This document shows positions 1 to 8,705 of a stretch of 64,000 nt of DNA, one piece after another. Under the pieces are notes generated by a model that ran no database searches, had not been told where the DNA came from, and saw nothing but the letters and a program-made list of their open reading frames with translations. The translations under genes were made by a program, and so were the position numbers. Source of the DNA: Ligilactobacillus pabuli (GTDB taxonomy: Bacteria; Bacillota; Bacilli; Lactobacillales; Lactobacillaceae); contig NZ_BQXH01000001.1 of assembly GCF_022836475.1 (NCBI RefSeq), positions 62,001 to 126,000 on the forward strand, given 5' to 3'. How positions within the stretch are numbered: position 1 is the first letter of the stretch; each line of letters starts with the position of its first letter.

Positions 1-806
1 CGCATCAATGTTCCGTGCGACAACGAGAAATCCTGACTTCTGCTTTAGAAATGTTGGCTCCAGGCGGGAGTTTGATTTATTCAACTTGTACCTTTGCTCC
101 AGAAGAAGATGAACAAATTATTGCTTGGCTCTTAGAAACATATCCAAGCCTGCAAGTGGCAGAGATTCCACGTTCACAGGGAATGGATCAGGGCCGTCCT
201 GAATTTGCGAATGGCGAACCAAGTTTAGCCAAAACAGTGCGGTTATGGCCTCATCATTTTCGTGGTGATGGACACTTTGTTGCTAAGTTAACTGATAATC
301 GGCAACCGGCAAGCGCTTCAAATGAGCCCAAGAAAAAGAAGAAGGGTAAGAAAAAAACGGTCAAGCATGGCCTGACCGCAGACCAATGGGAGTTATGGAA
401 TGATTTTGCTCAAAACTTAGCTGCAAAATTTCAGTTCTCACATGCTGATTTACGTTCATATGGAGATCATTTGTATTTTTATCGGCATGATTGGCCTGAC
501 CTTTCAAAATTGAAATTTATGCGTCCAGGGTTGTTATTAGGGGAATTTAAAAAGAAAAGATTTGAACCGTCATATACATTGGCGTTAGCGTTGCATCCTG
601 ATGATTATCAACAGACCCTTGAATTTTCACATGAGCAGTGGGCAGCATATGTTCATGGGGACACTGTCCAGTTAACAGAACAGGCACCGAAAGGATGGGC
701 ATTACTAATTTGTGAAGATAAACCATTTGCTTTTGGTAAGGTCGTTGGTCAAACTGTTAAAAACTTCTTCCCGAAGGGACTGCGATTTTTAAAAGAACCG
801 CTTTAA
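1..806 (+). CDS. rsmF: RsmF-type 16S rRNA m5C methyltransferase, C-terminal part (5' end outside window)
   Basis: The reading frame is open from base 3 and has no start in the window, so this is the 3' part of a longer gene. The visible protein carries the NSUN/RsmB-RsmF motif STCTFAPEEDE, whose Cys is the catalytic/release cysteine of m5C rRNA methyltransferases that use SAM. A Lys-rich linker (about residues 104-116 of the visible part) leads to a C-terminal domain with the LMRPGLLLGEFKK pattern found at the end of RsmF/YebU-like proteins. The family methylates 16S rRNA cytosines in the small subunit. Family assignment is firm; the exact target base is inferred. The gene ends just before a bidirectional terminator shared with the convergent mevalonate operon. 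Confidence 0.85.
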   Translation, partial: HQCSVRQREILTSALEMLAPGGSLIYSTCTFAPEEDEQIIAWLLETYPSLQVAEIPRSQGMDQGRPEFANGEPSLAKTVRLWPHHFRGDGHFVAKLTDNRQPASASNEPKKKKKGKKKTVKHGLTADQWELWNDFAQNLAAKFQFSHADLRSYGDHLYFYRHDWPDLSKLKFMRPGLLLGEFKKKRFEPSYTLALALHPDDYQQTLEFSHEQWAAYVHGDTVQLTEQAPKGWALLICEDKPFAFGKVVGQTVKNFFPKGLRFLKEPL

Positions 807-842
807 TTGTATTATACAAAATAAGCTATAATAACGCCACAT

Positions 843-888
843 AAAAAGGCTAACTTTCTGAAATTAAATTCAGAGAGTTAGCCTTTTT
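843..888. terminator. Bidirectional intrinsic terminator between rsmF and fni
   Basis: A long inverted repeat, AAAAAGGCTAACT with its complement ending in GCCTTTTT, encloses a short AT loop. It has T-tracts on both strands, so it can end the plus-strand rsmF transcript and the minus-strand mevalonate operon. Confidence 0.9.
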
Positions 889-899
889 GTGTACTACAA

Positions 900-1928
900 C
901 TAATGTGTGAGCTGTTGCTGGAAGGCAAGCAGCTTTTCAGATAAAAAGACGTTTTCATGGTGCAAGTCGCTGATCGAGCGACAGCCTAGTAATAACATGA
1001 TTTTAGCAACTTCAATTTTTAAGTCTTTAATTAATTGATCCAATCCTGCGTCACCTTGTTTGATCAAAGTATGTAGGAATAGGCCAGAGATCCCCACGTT
1101 ATCTGCACCAAGTACTAAACATTTCACAATATCCAAAGCATTTCTAATACCGCCAGAAGCTGTAATTGAAAAGTTCTCCCGGTATGCTTGGACTGCAAGT
1201 AAAGATTTAGCCGTGCTTAATCCGCTATCCGCCATGAAAGAATATTCTTTTCGATGGCGGCGTTGATTTTCGATCGTGACAAAATTGGTACCGCCATGGC
1301 CAGCTAGATCAACATATTTGACACCGATTTGTTGCAATTTATTTAATGTCTTTGGTGTTAAACCCATGCCGACTTCTTTGACAATAACCGGAACTGGACA
1401 TTCGTCAACTAACTGCTTAAGGTTTTCTAACCAATAAAACGAGCGGTCACCTTCAGGCATGACAAGTTCCTGTGCGGGGTTCAGATGAATTTCTAGCGCT
1501 TGAGCATTCGTCATAGCGATTGCCTTTAACGCGTGATCAAGGCCGTGTGAGGCTCCTAAGTTCGCTAAAATCATCCCAGTCGGATCATTTTGCCGCACAA
1601 CCTGAAAGGAAGAGACAGCAGTTGAATCGGCCAGAGCGACGCTTTGAGATCCAGTTGCTAGCGCAAGACCATTTGCGGCGGCGATTTTAGCCAAGCGGGC
1701 GTTTAATTTGCCGGTTTCTGGACTGCCGCCTGTCATTGCATTAATAAAGAAAGGAGCTGCAATTGGATAATTTGCTAACTTAGTTGAGATGTCAATTTCG
1801 TCTAAGGCTAATTCTGGTAGGCTATCAAACATTAATTGAACCTCATTCAGGTCAGTTTGGGCATTTTCTTGATACTGTTTTTCGGCAATAATAACATGCT
1901 CATCTTTTCGGTGGGCCTGAATATTCAT
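900..1928 (-). CDS. fni: Type 2 isopentenyl-diphosphate delta-isomerase (FMN-dependent)
   Basis: Interconverts isopentenyl and dimethylallyl diphosphate, the last step of the mevalonate branch, using FMN and NADPH in the cytosol. The 342 aa length matches type 2 isomerases. Visible marks are the N-terminal R-K-DEH segment, FFINAMTGGSPETGKLN near residue 60, the HLNPAQELVMPEGDRSF block, and the FMN-binding region ASGGIRNALDIVKCLVLGAD near residue 258. ATG at 1928 follows a GAAAGGAG ribosome binding site. It is the last gene of the operon mvaK1-mvaD-mvaK2-fni, 18 bp after mvaK2. No anomaly seen. Confidence 0.95.
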   Translation of the reverse strand: MNIQAHRKDEHVIIAEKQYQENAQTDLNEVQLMFDSLPELALDEIDISTKLANYPIAAPFFINAMTGGSPETGKLNARLAKIAAANGLALATGSQSVALADSTAVSSFQVVRQNDPTGMILANLGASHGLDHALKAIAMTNAQALEIHLNPAQELVMPEGDRSFYWLENLKQLVDECPVPVIVKEVGMGLTPKTLNKLQQIGVKYVDLAGHGGTNFVTIENQRRHRKEYSFMADSGLSTAKSLLAVQAYRENFSITASGGIRNALDIVKCLVLGADNVGISGLFLHTLIKQGDAGLDQLIKDLKIEVAKIMLLLGCRSISDLHHENVFLSEKLLAFQQQLTH

Positions 1929-1946
1929 GTTAAATCTCCTTTCAGA

Positions 1947-3020
1947 TCAATCGATCACATTGTGGACTTGCAGATTTAATGGTTCAATGTCTGCGTGACG
2001 CCATTGAGTGTAAACCTGGTCAGAATCGATGCTGCTGGTTAGAACTGCGATTCCACAGTCACCGCCGCCAGCACCAGAGGATTTAGCAACACCGCCGAAA
2101 GATTCGGCAATCTCAATTAGTCGACGTAATTTTGGAGTTTCAAGCTCAAAATTGCTAAAAGCGGCTAAATCATTTAAAATCTTGCGGTTTTGCTGAAGCC
2201 CTTCTTGAATTAGAGCCAATGATTTACGATGGAAGCCATGAATGATTTTCTCTAAACAGGCAGTGTTTTCTTGTAAAAAGCGTTGATACTTGGCTTTTTT
2301 TTCGGCCTTTTTTAAACCAACCACATCAACTAAATGCGAGGTTGATGCAGGGGAACCAGTCCAACCAATTAGTAGTTTTAAATCAGCTGGCGGGTCTAAA
2401 ATTTCAATTTTTAATTGCGGCCATTTTAATTCAACTAGCTCGTTCAGCGTATATTCACGTCGAGCCAGTTCTAGCCATTCACGGTCAAAGGAATGGTAGG
2501 CGATATAGCCGCCATAGACACTGGCAGCGATGTCGCCTAAAGAACCATTACCTTGGACTTCAAAATGGGCGATTGCTGCTAGTTTGAACAGCTGGTCTTT
2601 TGTTACAGATAAATCATAAAAGACACAGAGAGCCTTAACTGTGGCAACTGTGACTGCAGCAGAAGAGCCTAGCCCATATTTTTTGCCATCTGGACTATCA
2701 AGTTCACTATCAATACGCAGGTGGTAGCAACACATTTTTTTGCCTAAAGATTGAGCGTACTGTTCGGCAATTTTTATGCCGGAAAGAATATAGTGGAAAG
2801 GATTATCGCGGTTATCAAAAATCATTTGATTCCCTTGTCTTTTCCAGTAAATTGATTCTTCTTTATATTGTCGTGAAATAATAGAGCCATAGTCGTGACT
2901 TTCTTCTACCGACACATGGACAAATTGGTTTAACGCCACAAGAATGGCGGGGTAACCGGTCTCAACGACGGCGTATTCACCCGCGAGGTAGAGTTTGCCG
3001 GGGGCTTTGACCTTAATCAA
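1947..3020 (-). CDS. mvaK2: Phosphomevalonate kinase
   Basis: Phosphorylates mevalonate 5-phosphate to mevalonate 5-diphosphate with ATP. This is a GHMP kinase of 357 aa: N-terminal KAPGKLYLAGEYAVV (motif 1), KYGLGSSAAVTVATVKAL near residue 115 (phosphate-binding motif 2) and KSSGAGGGDCGIAVL near residue 315 (motif 3). The start is TTG at 3020, with AAAGGG about 10 nt upstream; no ATG lies close by in frame before motif 1. It sits between mvaD and fni. The GHMP motifs and the EYAVVETGYPA segment separate it from mevalonate kinase (GEHSVVYG) in the same operon. Confidence 0.94.
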   Translation of the reverse strand: MIKVKAPGKLYLAGEYAVVETGYPAILVALNQFVHVSVEESHDYGSIISRQYKEESIYWKRQGNQMIFDNRDNPFHYILSGIKIAEQYAQSLGKKMCCYHLRIDSELDSPDGKKYGLGSSAAVTVATVKALCVFYDLSVTKDQLFKLAAIAHFEVQGNGSLGDIAASVYGGYIAYHSFDREWLELARREYTLNELVELKWPQLKIEILDPPADLKLLIGWTGSPASTSHLVDVVGLKKAEKKAKYQRFLQENTACLEKIIHGFHRKSLALIQEGLQQNRKILNDLAAFSNFELETPKLRRLIEIAESFGGVAKSSGAGGGDCGIAVLTSSIDSDQVYTQWRHADIEPLNLQVHNVID

Positions 3021-3056
3021 ATAAATCAGACCCTTTCAGGAAAATATTTCTTAATT

Positions 3057-4025
3057 TTATAGTAATTTAACGTTTGGACCAGCTGCTGCAACCAGCAGGT
3101 GATCACTAGGAAAGTAATGGTGCAACTTATCTAATATAACATCAAGGTCCTTATTTTTACAAATTACTTTCACATTCGGACCGGCATCCATTGTGTAATA
3201 ACAACTGATTCCTGCTGCTCGTAAGTTTTCGACCGCTTGCATCGCGATTAAGCTTTGCGGTTCAAAATAATTAAAGTGCGGGACTGCACTCAAGTTTAAG
3301 GCATGCATCCTTAATGCATTACTTTCAGCAATCTCGCCAAAGCGTTGGAAGTCATTATTTTGCATCGCCTGCTTGATTGCTGCAAGATCCTGAGTTGCTG
3401 ATTTGATCCAAGCTGGGTAAAAGGGTGACGTTTCGACCACCGTTTGCATACCGTGACGAGAAGAAACCTTTTTTGGCAAAGCGTCAACTACGATGGCAAT
3501 CATTCGTAGATCCCAATCAGTTTGGAAATCTAATGGTTGCGCATATGAACTTTGATCATCTGTTCCTGGGAGCCATTCTGCAAAACCACCAAAAATTGAG
3601 CGCGTTGCTGAGCCAGAACCGCGGCGGGCTAAGCGAGAAAGCTCTGTGAGACTAAAGTTCTGTCCTGCAGCCGCAGTTGCAGCTAAGGCTAAAGCAGCAT
3701 AAGCTGAGGCAGAAGAGGCTAAACCAGCTGCAGTCGGAACATGGTTAGTTGACTTGATCAAAGCATAATTTGAACTCCGTGTTTTTTGACGGACAATATC
3801 CATAAAACGGGTAATTTTAGGATCAGCAACTTCTGTGCCGTTCAAGTAAAAAACATCTGCGTTCAAATTAGGCAAGTATTCGACTGATGTGTCTGTGTAA
3901 AATTTGTCTAACGTTAATGATAAAGAACCATTCATGGGTAAAATTAACTGTTGATCTTTTTTACCCCAATATTTGATCAAAGCGATATTAGTATGTGCAC
4001 GTGCTGTTACTGCCGAATTTTGCAT
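3057..4025 (-). CDS. mvaD: Diphosphomevalonate decarboxylase
   Basis: ATP-dependent decarboxylation of mevalonate diphosphate to isopentenyl diphosphate. The protein has the family signatures ARAHTNIALIKYWGKKD at its N terminus, AAGLASSASAYAALALAA near residue 95, SGSATRSIFGGFAEW near residue 135 and the C-terminal YYTMDAGPNVKV. I place the start at ATG 4025 rather than at the further upstream in-frame codon, because AGGAGGAGCAGC directly precedes it. The gene then overlaps the end of mvaK1 by 19 bp, its Shine-Dalgarno lying inside mvaK1, which suggests coupled translation. About 322 aa, normal for the family. Confidence 0.95.
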   Translation of the reverse strand: MQNSAVTARAHTNIALIKYWGKKDQQLILPMNGSLSLTLDKFYTDTSVEYLPNLNADVFYLNGTEVADPKITRFMDIVRQKTRSSNYALIKSTNHVPTAAGLASSASAYAALALAATAAAGQNFSLTELSRLARRGSGSATRSIFGGFAEWLPGTDDQSSYAQPLDFQTDWDLRMIAIVVDALPKKVSSRHGMQTVVETSPFYPAWIKSATQDLAAIKQAMQNNDFQRFGEIAESNALRMHALNLSAVPHFNYFEPQSLIAMQAVENLRAAGISCYYTMDAGPNVKVICKNKDLDVILDKLHHYFPSDHLLVAAAGPNVKLL

Positions 4026-4981
4026 GCTGCTCCTCCTGCGTTTGGTGATAGTGGCTGAATCCAATAATTAGTGATCCCGTGTTCTTGTAAGATCGTTGCG
4101 AGCTTTTCAGCAACCGTACGATTAGGTGCCAAGTTAATAAAGCAGCCGCCGCAACCTCCGCCAGTTAATTTACTACCTAGAGCACCATTTTGAACTGCGA
4201 GTTGGATTAAATGATCAAGGCCAGGTGTACTAACACCAATGGCTTTTAAATGTTGTTGTGCTTGATTCAATGACTGACCCAATCCGACTACGTCATTTTG
4301 AGCTAACTGTTCACGAACTTGCAGTGTCAGTTGGCCTAAACCAGACAGGTGTTTTTGTGTGGCAACTGGCGACTGAGCGAGATGGCTTTTAACTAGCTGA
4401 ATAGCTTTGCTGGTTTGTCCCTTGATCCCACTATCACAAATTAACAAGTAAGCGTCCATATTAATTGGTAAAGGACTTGGTTCATGTCCGCGAATCAACC
4501 AAATGGGGTTATCACTGGCAGCAGTAGCAGCATCCAAGCCTGAAGGATTCTTATGGGTATCAGTTTCAGAAATATCCGCTAACCGCAGCGTTTGACTATG
4601 GGTCAAATTTAAATGAAATGCGTCATATAAACAGCGGATGATCGCGATGGCGACGGCGGCTGATGAACCCATTCCACGTTCAGCCGGTAAATGACTTTCG
4701 ATGGTTAAGGTGAAACCGACTTGTTCTTGGTGTTCTTGCTGGAGAATAGTTTTGATCAAATGACCTAACCCAGCCATTTGTGACGGTAGATCCTCAAGTG
4801 GTCCATCAAAATATGAACTACGAAGTAACTGTTGGTGATCTTTTCTAAAAGAGAGCCGAGCCTCTGCTTGAATTGTTGTTAAAGGAAGAGCGATTGCTGG
4901 CTGGCCATATACAACTGAATGTTCACCAATCAAAATGATTTTTGCATGGCTGTGGCCGCTGCCGTCTGTTCTTCGTTCCAT
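4007..4981 (-). CDS. mvaK1: Mevalonate kinase
   Basis: First enzyme of the operon; phosphorylates mevalonate with ATP. A GHMP kinase with SHAKIILIGEHSVVYGQPAI (motif 1), AERGMGSSAAVAIAIIR (motif 2) and KLTGGGCGGCFINL (motif 3), plus the DISETDTHKNPSGLDAATA substrate region. The chosen ATG (4981) gives 324 aa. An in-frame TTG at 5005 adds eight residues and overlaps the GAGGAAG that probably serves as ribosome binding site, so it is less likely. The operon promoter lies at 5089-5117. Upstream mevalonate genes (mvaA, mvaS) are not in the window. Confidence 0.94.
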   Translation of the reverse strand: MERRTDGSGHSHAKIILIGEHSVVYGQPAIALPLTTIQAEARLSFRKDHQQLLRSSYFDGPLEDLPSQMAGLGHLIKTILQQEHQEQVGFTLTIESHLPAERGMGSSAAVAIAIIRCLYDAFHLNLTHSQTLRLADISETDTHKNPSGLDAATAASDNPIWLIRGHEPSPLPINMDAYLLICDSGIKGQTSKAIQLVKSHLAQSPVATQKHLSGLGQLTLQVREQLAQNDVVGLGQSLNQAQQHLKAIGVSTPGLDHLIQLAVQNGALGSKLTGGGCGGCFINLAPNRTVAEKLATILQEHGITNYWIQPLSPNAGGAACKIRQ

Positions 4982-5088
4982 AATTTTCTCTAGACTTCCT
5001 CTCAAATGATTTTGGTTATTTTTGAAATAGGTTACAATTAAGCTAGTCTTTACAAAAAGAGTGTAGACTTTAATTGTTTAGCAACATA

Positions 5089-5117
5089 ATTATACATTTT
5101 AGCACTGTTTCAGACAA
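5089..5117 (-). promoter_or_regulatory. Sigma-A-type promoter of the mevalonate operon
   Basis: On the minus strand TTGTCT, a 17-nt spacer and a perfect TATAAT are seen. The implied start lies about 100 nt before mvaK1. The stretch 4982-5305 is the divergent control region between mvaK1 and dinG and holds no gene I can support. Confidence 0.7.
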
Positions 5118-5221
5118 TGATAAGTCACCGATTCACTGATTTTTATCCTAAAAACTAGTAAAAATTTAAGTTATATAGTAATTTTGGGGTGACTGTTACC
5201 CTTGAAAGAATAGTAATTAAG

Positions 5222-5250
5222 TGGACAAAAGCCCGTATTACTGGTAATAT
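5222..5250 (+). promoter_or_regulatory. Probable promoter of dinG
   Basis: TGGACA, a 17-nt spacer and TAATAT with an extended TGG in front of the -10 element, about 55 nt before the dinG start codon. Called by eye from the consensus only. Confidence 0.55.
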
Positions 5251-5305
5251 CAACGATTGTAATGAGTAATTTTAAATTGATCAATTTTTTAAAAGCGGTG
5301 AAAAA

Positions 5306-8104
5306 ATGAGCAGCCAACAAATATATGCAGTAGTAGACCTGGAAACGACTGGGACTGCGATCAACGGGACTAATCGAATCATTCAATTTAGTTGTACTTT
5401 TGTGCAAAATCAGCAAATTGTCAATGAGTTTTCGACCCTAGTTGATCCCAAGCAACCAATTCCAGCTGAAATTTCGCAGTTAACCAATATTAAAGATAAA
5501 GATGTTAGAAAAGCCCCTAGTTTTGAAGAAATAGCAGGGACGGTTTATTCATTGCTGCAAAATACTGTTTTCGTCGCCCATAATATTGCGTTTGATTATA
5601 ATTTTTTAAGTAGTGAATTAGTACGGGTCGGTTATCCGGAATTAGATCTTCAAGGAATCGATACGGTTCAGTTAGCGCAAATCGTGTTGCCAACCTTGCC
5701 ATCTTATCGTCTTTCTGATGTTAGTCAATTTTTGGATCTAAAGCACGATCAGCCGCATAATGCAGCTAGTGACGCACAAACAACGGCAGTTTTATTGATC
5801 AAATTGCAAAATAAAATTGCGGATTTTCCGGTCACGCTGTTGGAAAAGCTGACACAGATGGGTCGACAACTGGAGTTTGAAACAGGTGACTGTTTTAAGG
5901 CAGTGTATGATAAAAAAAGAAAATTAGATAGTAAATTACCAGCGAATTTAATGTCAGTCGGTGGTATTATTTTACAACGACCGGTTTTTTCTAAAGATTC
6001 GTTAGCACCATTGGATTACCCAACTAGTTTAGCAGAAAAAGAAAAACTGTTTACTAATTCGATTGAAGTTCGGTCAGCACAAGTCTCTATGATGGATGAA
6101 ATTGCTGTATTTTTCAATAGTGATGAACAGGTCCGGACAATTGATGCACCGACCGGAATGGGCAAGACTTTAGGTTACCTTTTTCCTGCTGCATATCAAG
6201 TGGGACAGGGCAAACAAATCGTGTTGAGCACGGCAACCACGGCCTTACAAAGTCAGTTGCGAGATCATGATTTTCCGTTGCTTAAAGATGTGCTGCCCTT
6301 TGGAAATTCAATAGTTTCTTTAAAAGGAATGCAGCATTTTATCGACTTAGAACGTTTTATTCGTTCTTTAAAAAAATCGCAAAATTCACATACAAATGTG
6401 CTGCAGATGCGGATCTTAGTGTGGCTAATGCAAACTAAAACCGGTGACTTTGATGAGCTGCACATCACTAAAATGCAAGATCCAATTTTTAGTGAAATCA
6501 GACATCACGGAATTGAAAACCTTGACCGGGAAAGTCCATTTTATGCGGTTGATTTTTTAAGACGGCAAAAAGCTGCAGAAAAAAATGCTGATTTTATTTT
6601 AACTAATCATGCTTATCTTAGTCATCATGTTGCCGAGTTAGCAGGACCGCAGCGAATATTGATCGTAGATGAAGCACAGCATTTGGCTGAAATGACGCGT
6701 AAAAGTAACCGGCGTGTTTTAGATTTAGATGAGATCAAAATTTTGGCGGATTCATTGTTAGTCAAACTGCAATCCCATGAAAGCTATTCTTTTGTTGATT
6801 TAGTGGACGCCAATGTTTTGACAGCTGCTGAATTCAAGGAACTAGTTAAATTAACTCGGGTGATCGATTTTACGACGCCACAACTTTCCAGTGAATTTGA
6901 GGGTAGATTCGTAAGAAAAATTCAGCCCGATGAATATTACGAAAAATTGATCGAGCCAATGAAAATGCGCGGCTTTATTAAAGCCCACTTGGCGGAATTT
7001 ACAGCGGTTGCCAAAGCTTACCGCAAATTAAACCAGGCTAATCGCAGGCTATATCAGAATTATGTCATGCAAACCGAGAATTTGCATCTCAGTTCAGTGC
7101 AAAGACGATTATTAGATAATTACTTTACACTCACGGATTCATTGGAGAAAGAGTTACGTAACTGGGAACTATTTGATTTAGACCAGCTGGAAGCCTTATT
7201 TGAAAATCAGCTGATCTGGTTAACAAAATCAGGTGTTCCAGGTGCTCATTTACGGTTGAATAGCGGTTTAATGGAGACAAAAGGTTTCTTGCAAGAACAA
7301 ATTTATTCGGCGTTTGAACACACCTTATTGATTGGAGCGAGTTTGTCAGCTGGATCGATTAATGATTATGTGCGTAATAGTCTGGATCTACCAGCAGATT
7401 CCAAAATTTCAGGCTTTCAATCAGCCTTTAATTATGAAAAACAGGTTCAAGCACTAGTGGCTGCAGATGCACCTGATGTAGGTCAGGTCGATTACCGGGA
7501 TTACTGTGAGTATTTGGCAGAGACCATCGCACAAATTAGTGAGGCTGTTCCACGTCAGACCCTAGTCTTATTTAATTCGTTACAAACGATTGAAGATGTT
7601 TACCATTTGTTACAGCATAAGAAAATTACCAATATGCGTAATGTATTGGCACAAGGAATTTCTGGCGGAGTAGAGAAAGTTAAAAAGAGGTTTATCATGG
7701 ACCATGACCACCATGCCTTATTATTAGGGACTGGTAGTTTTTGGGAGGGAATCGACTTACCCCAGGATGATTTGGAATTGCTGATCATCACACGTTTACC
7801 ATTTCAACCTGTAGCATCGGTGGTGAATCAGGCACGTTATCACCGGGTTGAACAGCTTGGTGAAAATCCGTTTTCTAAAATTGCCTTGCCAGAGGCAGTT
7901 TTGAAGTTGAATCAAGGTTTTGGACGGCTCATTCGCACTCCACAGGACCGAGGCGCGTTTGTGTTACTAGATTCGCGGATCTTAACTAAGAAATACGGGG
8001 TAGTTTTTGAAAAGGCACTCCCACAAGGCGTAGACCTTAAACAGATCTCCAGCCAAGAAATTCCCGCAGATTTACAAACTTTTTTTAAAAACGATCCGCG
8101 CTAA
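5306..8104 (+). CDS. dinG: DinG-type protein: DnaQ-like 3'-5' exonuclease fused to XPD/DinG-like ATPase
   Basis: 932 aa in two parts. Residues 1-170 are a DEDD exonuclease domain (VVDLETTG, then FVAHNIAFDYNFL, then HNAASDAQTTA). From about residue 250 there is an SF2 helicase-like part with Walker A DAPTGMGKTLGYLFPA, a Walker B LIVDEAQHLAE, and a C-terminal motif VI region QGFGRLIRTPQDRG. This fusion is typical of Bacillota DinG, a DNA repair-related nuclease; for the S. aureus relative, exonuclease rather than helicase activity has been reported. No iron-sulphur cysteine cluster is evident. Start ATG 5306 follows a weak GGTG ribosome binding site. Whether the ATPase part unwinds DNA is not inferable. 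Confidence 0.9.
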   Translation: MSSQQIYAVVDLETTGTAINGTNRIIQFSCTFVQNQQIVNEFSTLVDPKQPIPAEISQLTNIKDKDVRKAPSFEEIAGTVYSLLQNTVFVAHNIAFDYNFLSSELVRVGYPELDLQGIDTVQLAQIVLPTLPSYRLSDVSQFLDLKHDQPHNAASDAQTTAVLLIKLQNKIADFPVTLLEKLTQMGRQLEFETGDCFKAVYDKKRKLDSKLPANLMSVGGIILQRPVFSKDSLAPLDYPTSLAEKEKLFTNSIEVRSAQVSMMDEIAVFFNSDEQVRTIDAPTGMGKTLGYLFPAAYQVGQGKQIVLSTATTALQSQLRDHDFPLLKDVLPFGNSIVSLKGMQHFIDLERFIRSLKKSQNSHTNVLQMRILVWLMQTKTGDFDELHITKMQDPIFSEIRHHGIENLDRESPFYAVDFLRRQKAAEKNADFILTNHAYLSHHVAELAGPQRILIVDEAQHLAEMTRKSNRRVLDLDEIKILADSLLVKLQSHESYSFVDLVDANVLTAAEFKELVKLTRVIDFTTPQLSSEFEGRFVRKIQPDEYYEKLIEPMKMRGFIKAHLAEFTAVAKAYRKLNQANRRLYQNYVMQTENLHLSSVQRRLLDNYFTLTDSLEKELRNWELFDLDQLEALFENQLIWLTKSGVPGAHLRLNSGLMETKGFLQEQIYSAFEHTLLIGASLSAGSINDYVRNSLDLPADSKISGFQSAFNYEKQVQALVAADAPDVGQVDYRDYCEYLAETIAQISEAVPRQTLVLFNSLQTIEDVYHLLQHKKITNMRNVLAQGISGGVEKVKKRFIMDHDHHALLLGTGSFWEGIDLPQDDLELLIITRLPFQPVASVVNQARYHRVEQLGENPFSKIALPEAVLKLNQGFGRLIRTPQDRGAFVLLDSRILTKKYGVVFEKALPQGVDLKQISSQEIPADLQTFFKNDPR

Positions 8105-8105
8105 C

Positions 8106-8134
8106 TTTAATCCATTTCCAATGATTGGTATAAT
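8106..8134 (+). promoter_or_regulatory. Possible extended -10 promoter before the ypmB-like gene
   Basis: A perfect TATAAT at 8129-8134 is preceded by TGG (extended -10); the -35 (TTTAAT, 17-nt spacer) is weak. It would start a transcript over the ypmB-like gene, the aminotransferase gene and asnS. Confidence 0.5.
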
Positions 8135-8189
8135 AGCTAATATTAGGGATTAAATGAGCTGGATAACAGTCAACAAGGACAGGATAAAA

Positions 8190-8684
8190 ATGAATAAAAA
8201 TCATCGCCGCAAGTACAAAATTTGGTGGACTGTAGTTTTAGTCATCGTACTAGCCCTCGTCGTTTTCTTTCGCGGGGCTTTTGGTCCACGTCAAGAAAAT
8301 GAACAAAAAGCCGTTGCCGTGGCAGAAAAATATGCTCATCTCAGTCATAAGTCCAATTACTATGAATTCAGTCGAGCGGGAAAAGAATATCACACGGTAG
8401 AAGGAACTAATCGTACTGGTGAAAAAATTTATGCCATTGTTTCGGCGAATAATCGGCGGATCAATGTGTTTGCAGCTAACAAGGGGTTAACTGCTAAACA
8501 AGTTTCTGCACAGATAGTGCAACAAAGAAAGCCGAAAAGAATCTTACACGTTGCTTTAGGGATGGACCAACAGGGCAAACAGCCGGTCTGGGAAGTGACC
8601 TATTTGAATCAAAGTGGGAATCTATGCTATTCGCTGGTAGAATTTAAAACAGGTACAGTCACCAAAGAAATTCAAAATTTATGA
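8190..8684 (+). CDS. ypmB: YpmB/TseB-like membrane-anchored protein (DUF5590)
   Basis: 164 aa with a basic N terminus, one membrane segment at about residues 11-28 (WWTVVLVIVLALVVFF) and an extracytoplasmic part resembling the two-lobed DUF5590/PepSY-like fold. In B. subtilis the relative YpmB (TseB) is linked to cell-wall elongation through PBP2A. The order ypmB-aspB-asnS-dnaD is conserved in Bacillota, which supports the call as much as the sequence does. ATG 8190 has AGGACAGGAT just before it; an upstream in-frame codon at 8154 lacks a ribosome binding site. Function in this organism is inferred. Confidence 0.75.
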   Translation: MNKNHRRKYKIWWTVVLVIVLALVVFFRGAFGPRQENEQKAVAVAEKYAHLSHKSNYYEFSRAGKEYHTVEGTNRTGEKIYAIVSANNRRINVFAANKGLTAKQVSAQIVQQRKPKRILHVALGMDQQGKQPVWEVTYLNQSGNLCYSLVEFKTGTVTKEIQNL

Positions 8685-8705
8685 TATGATAGGGGAATGA
8701 TTTAA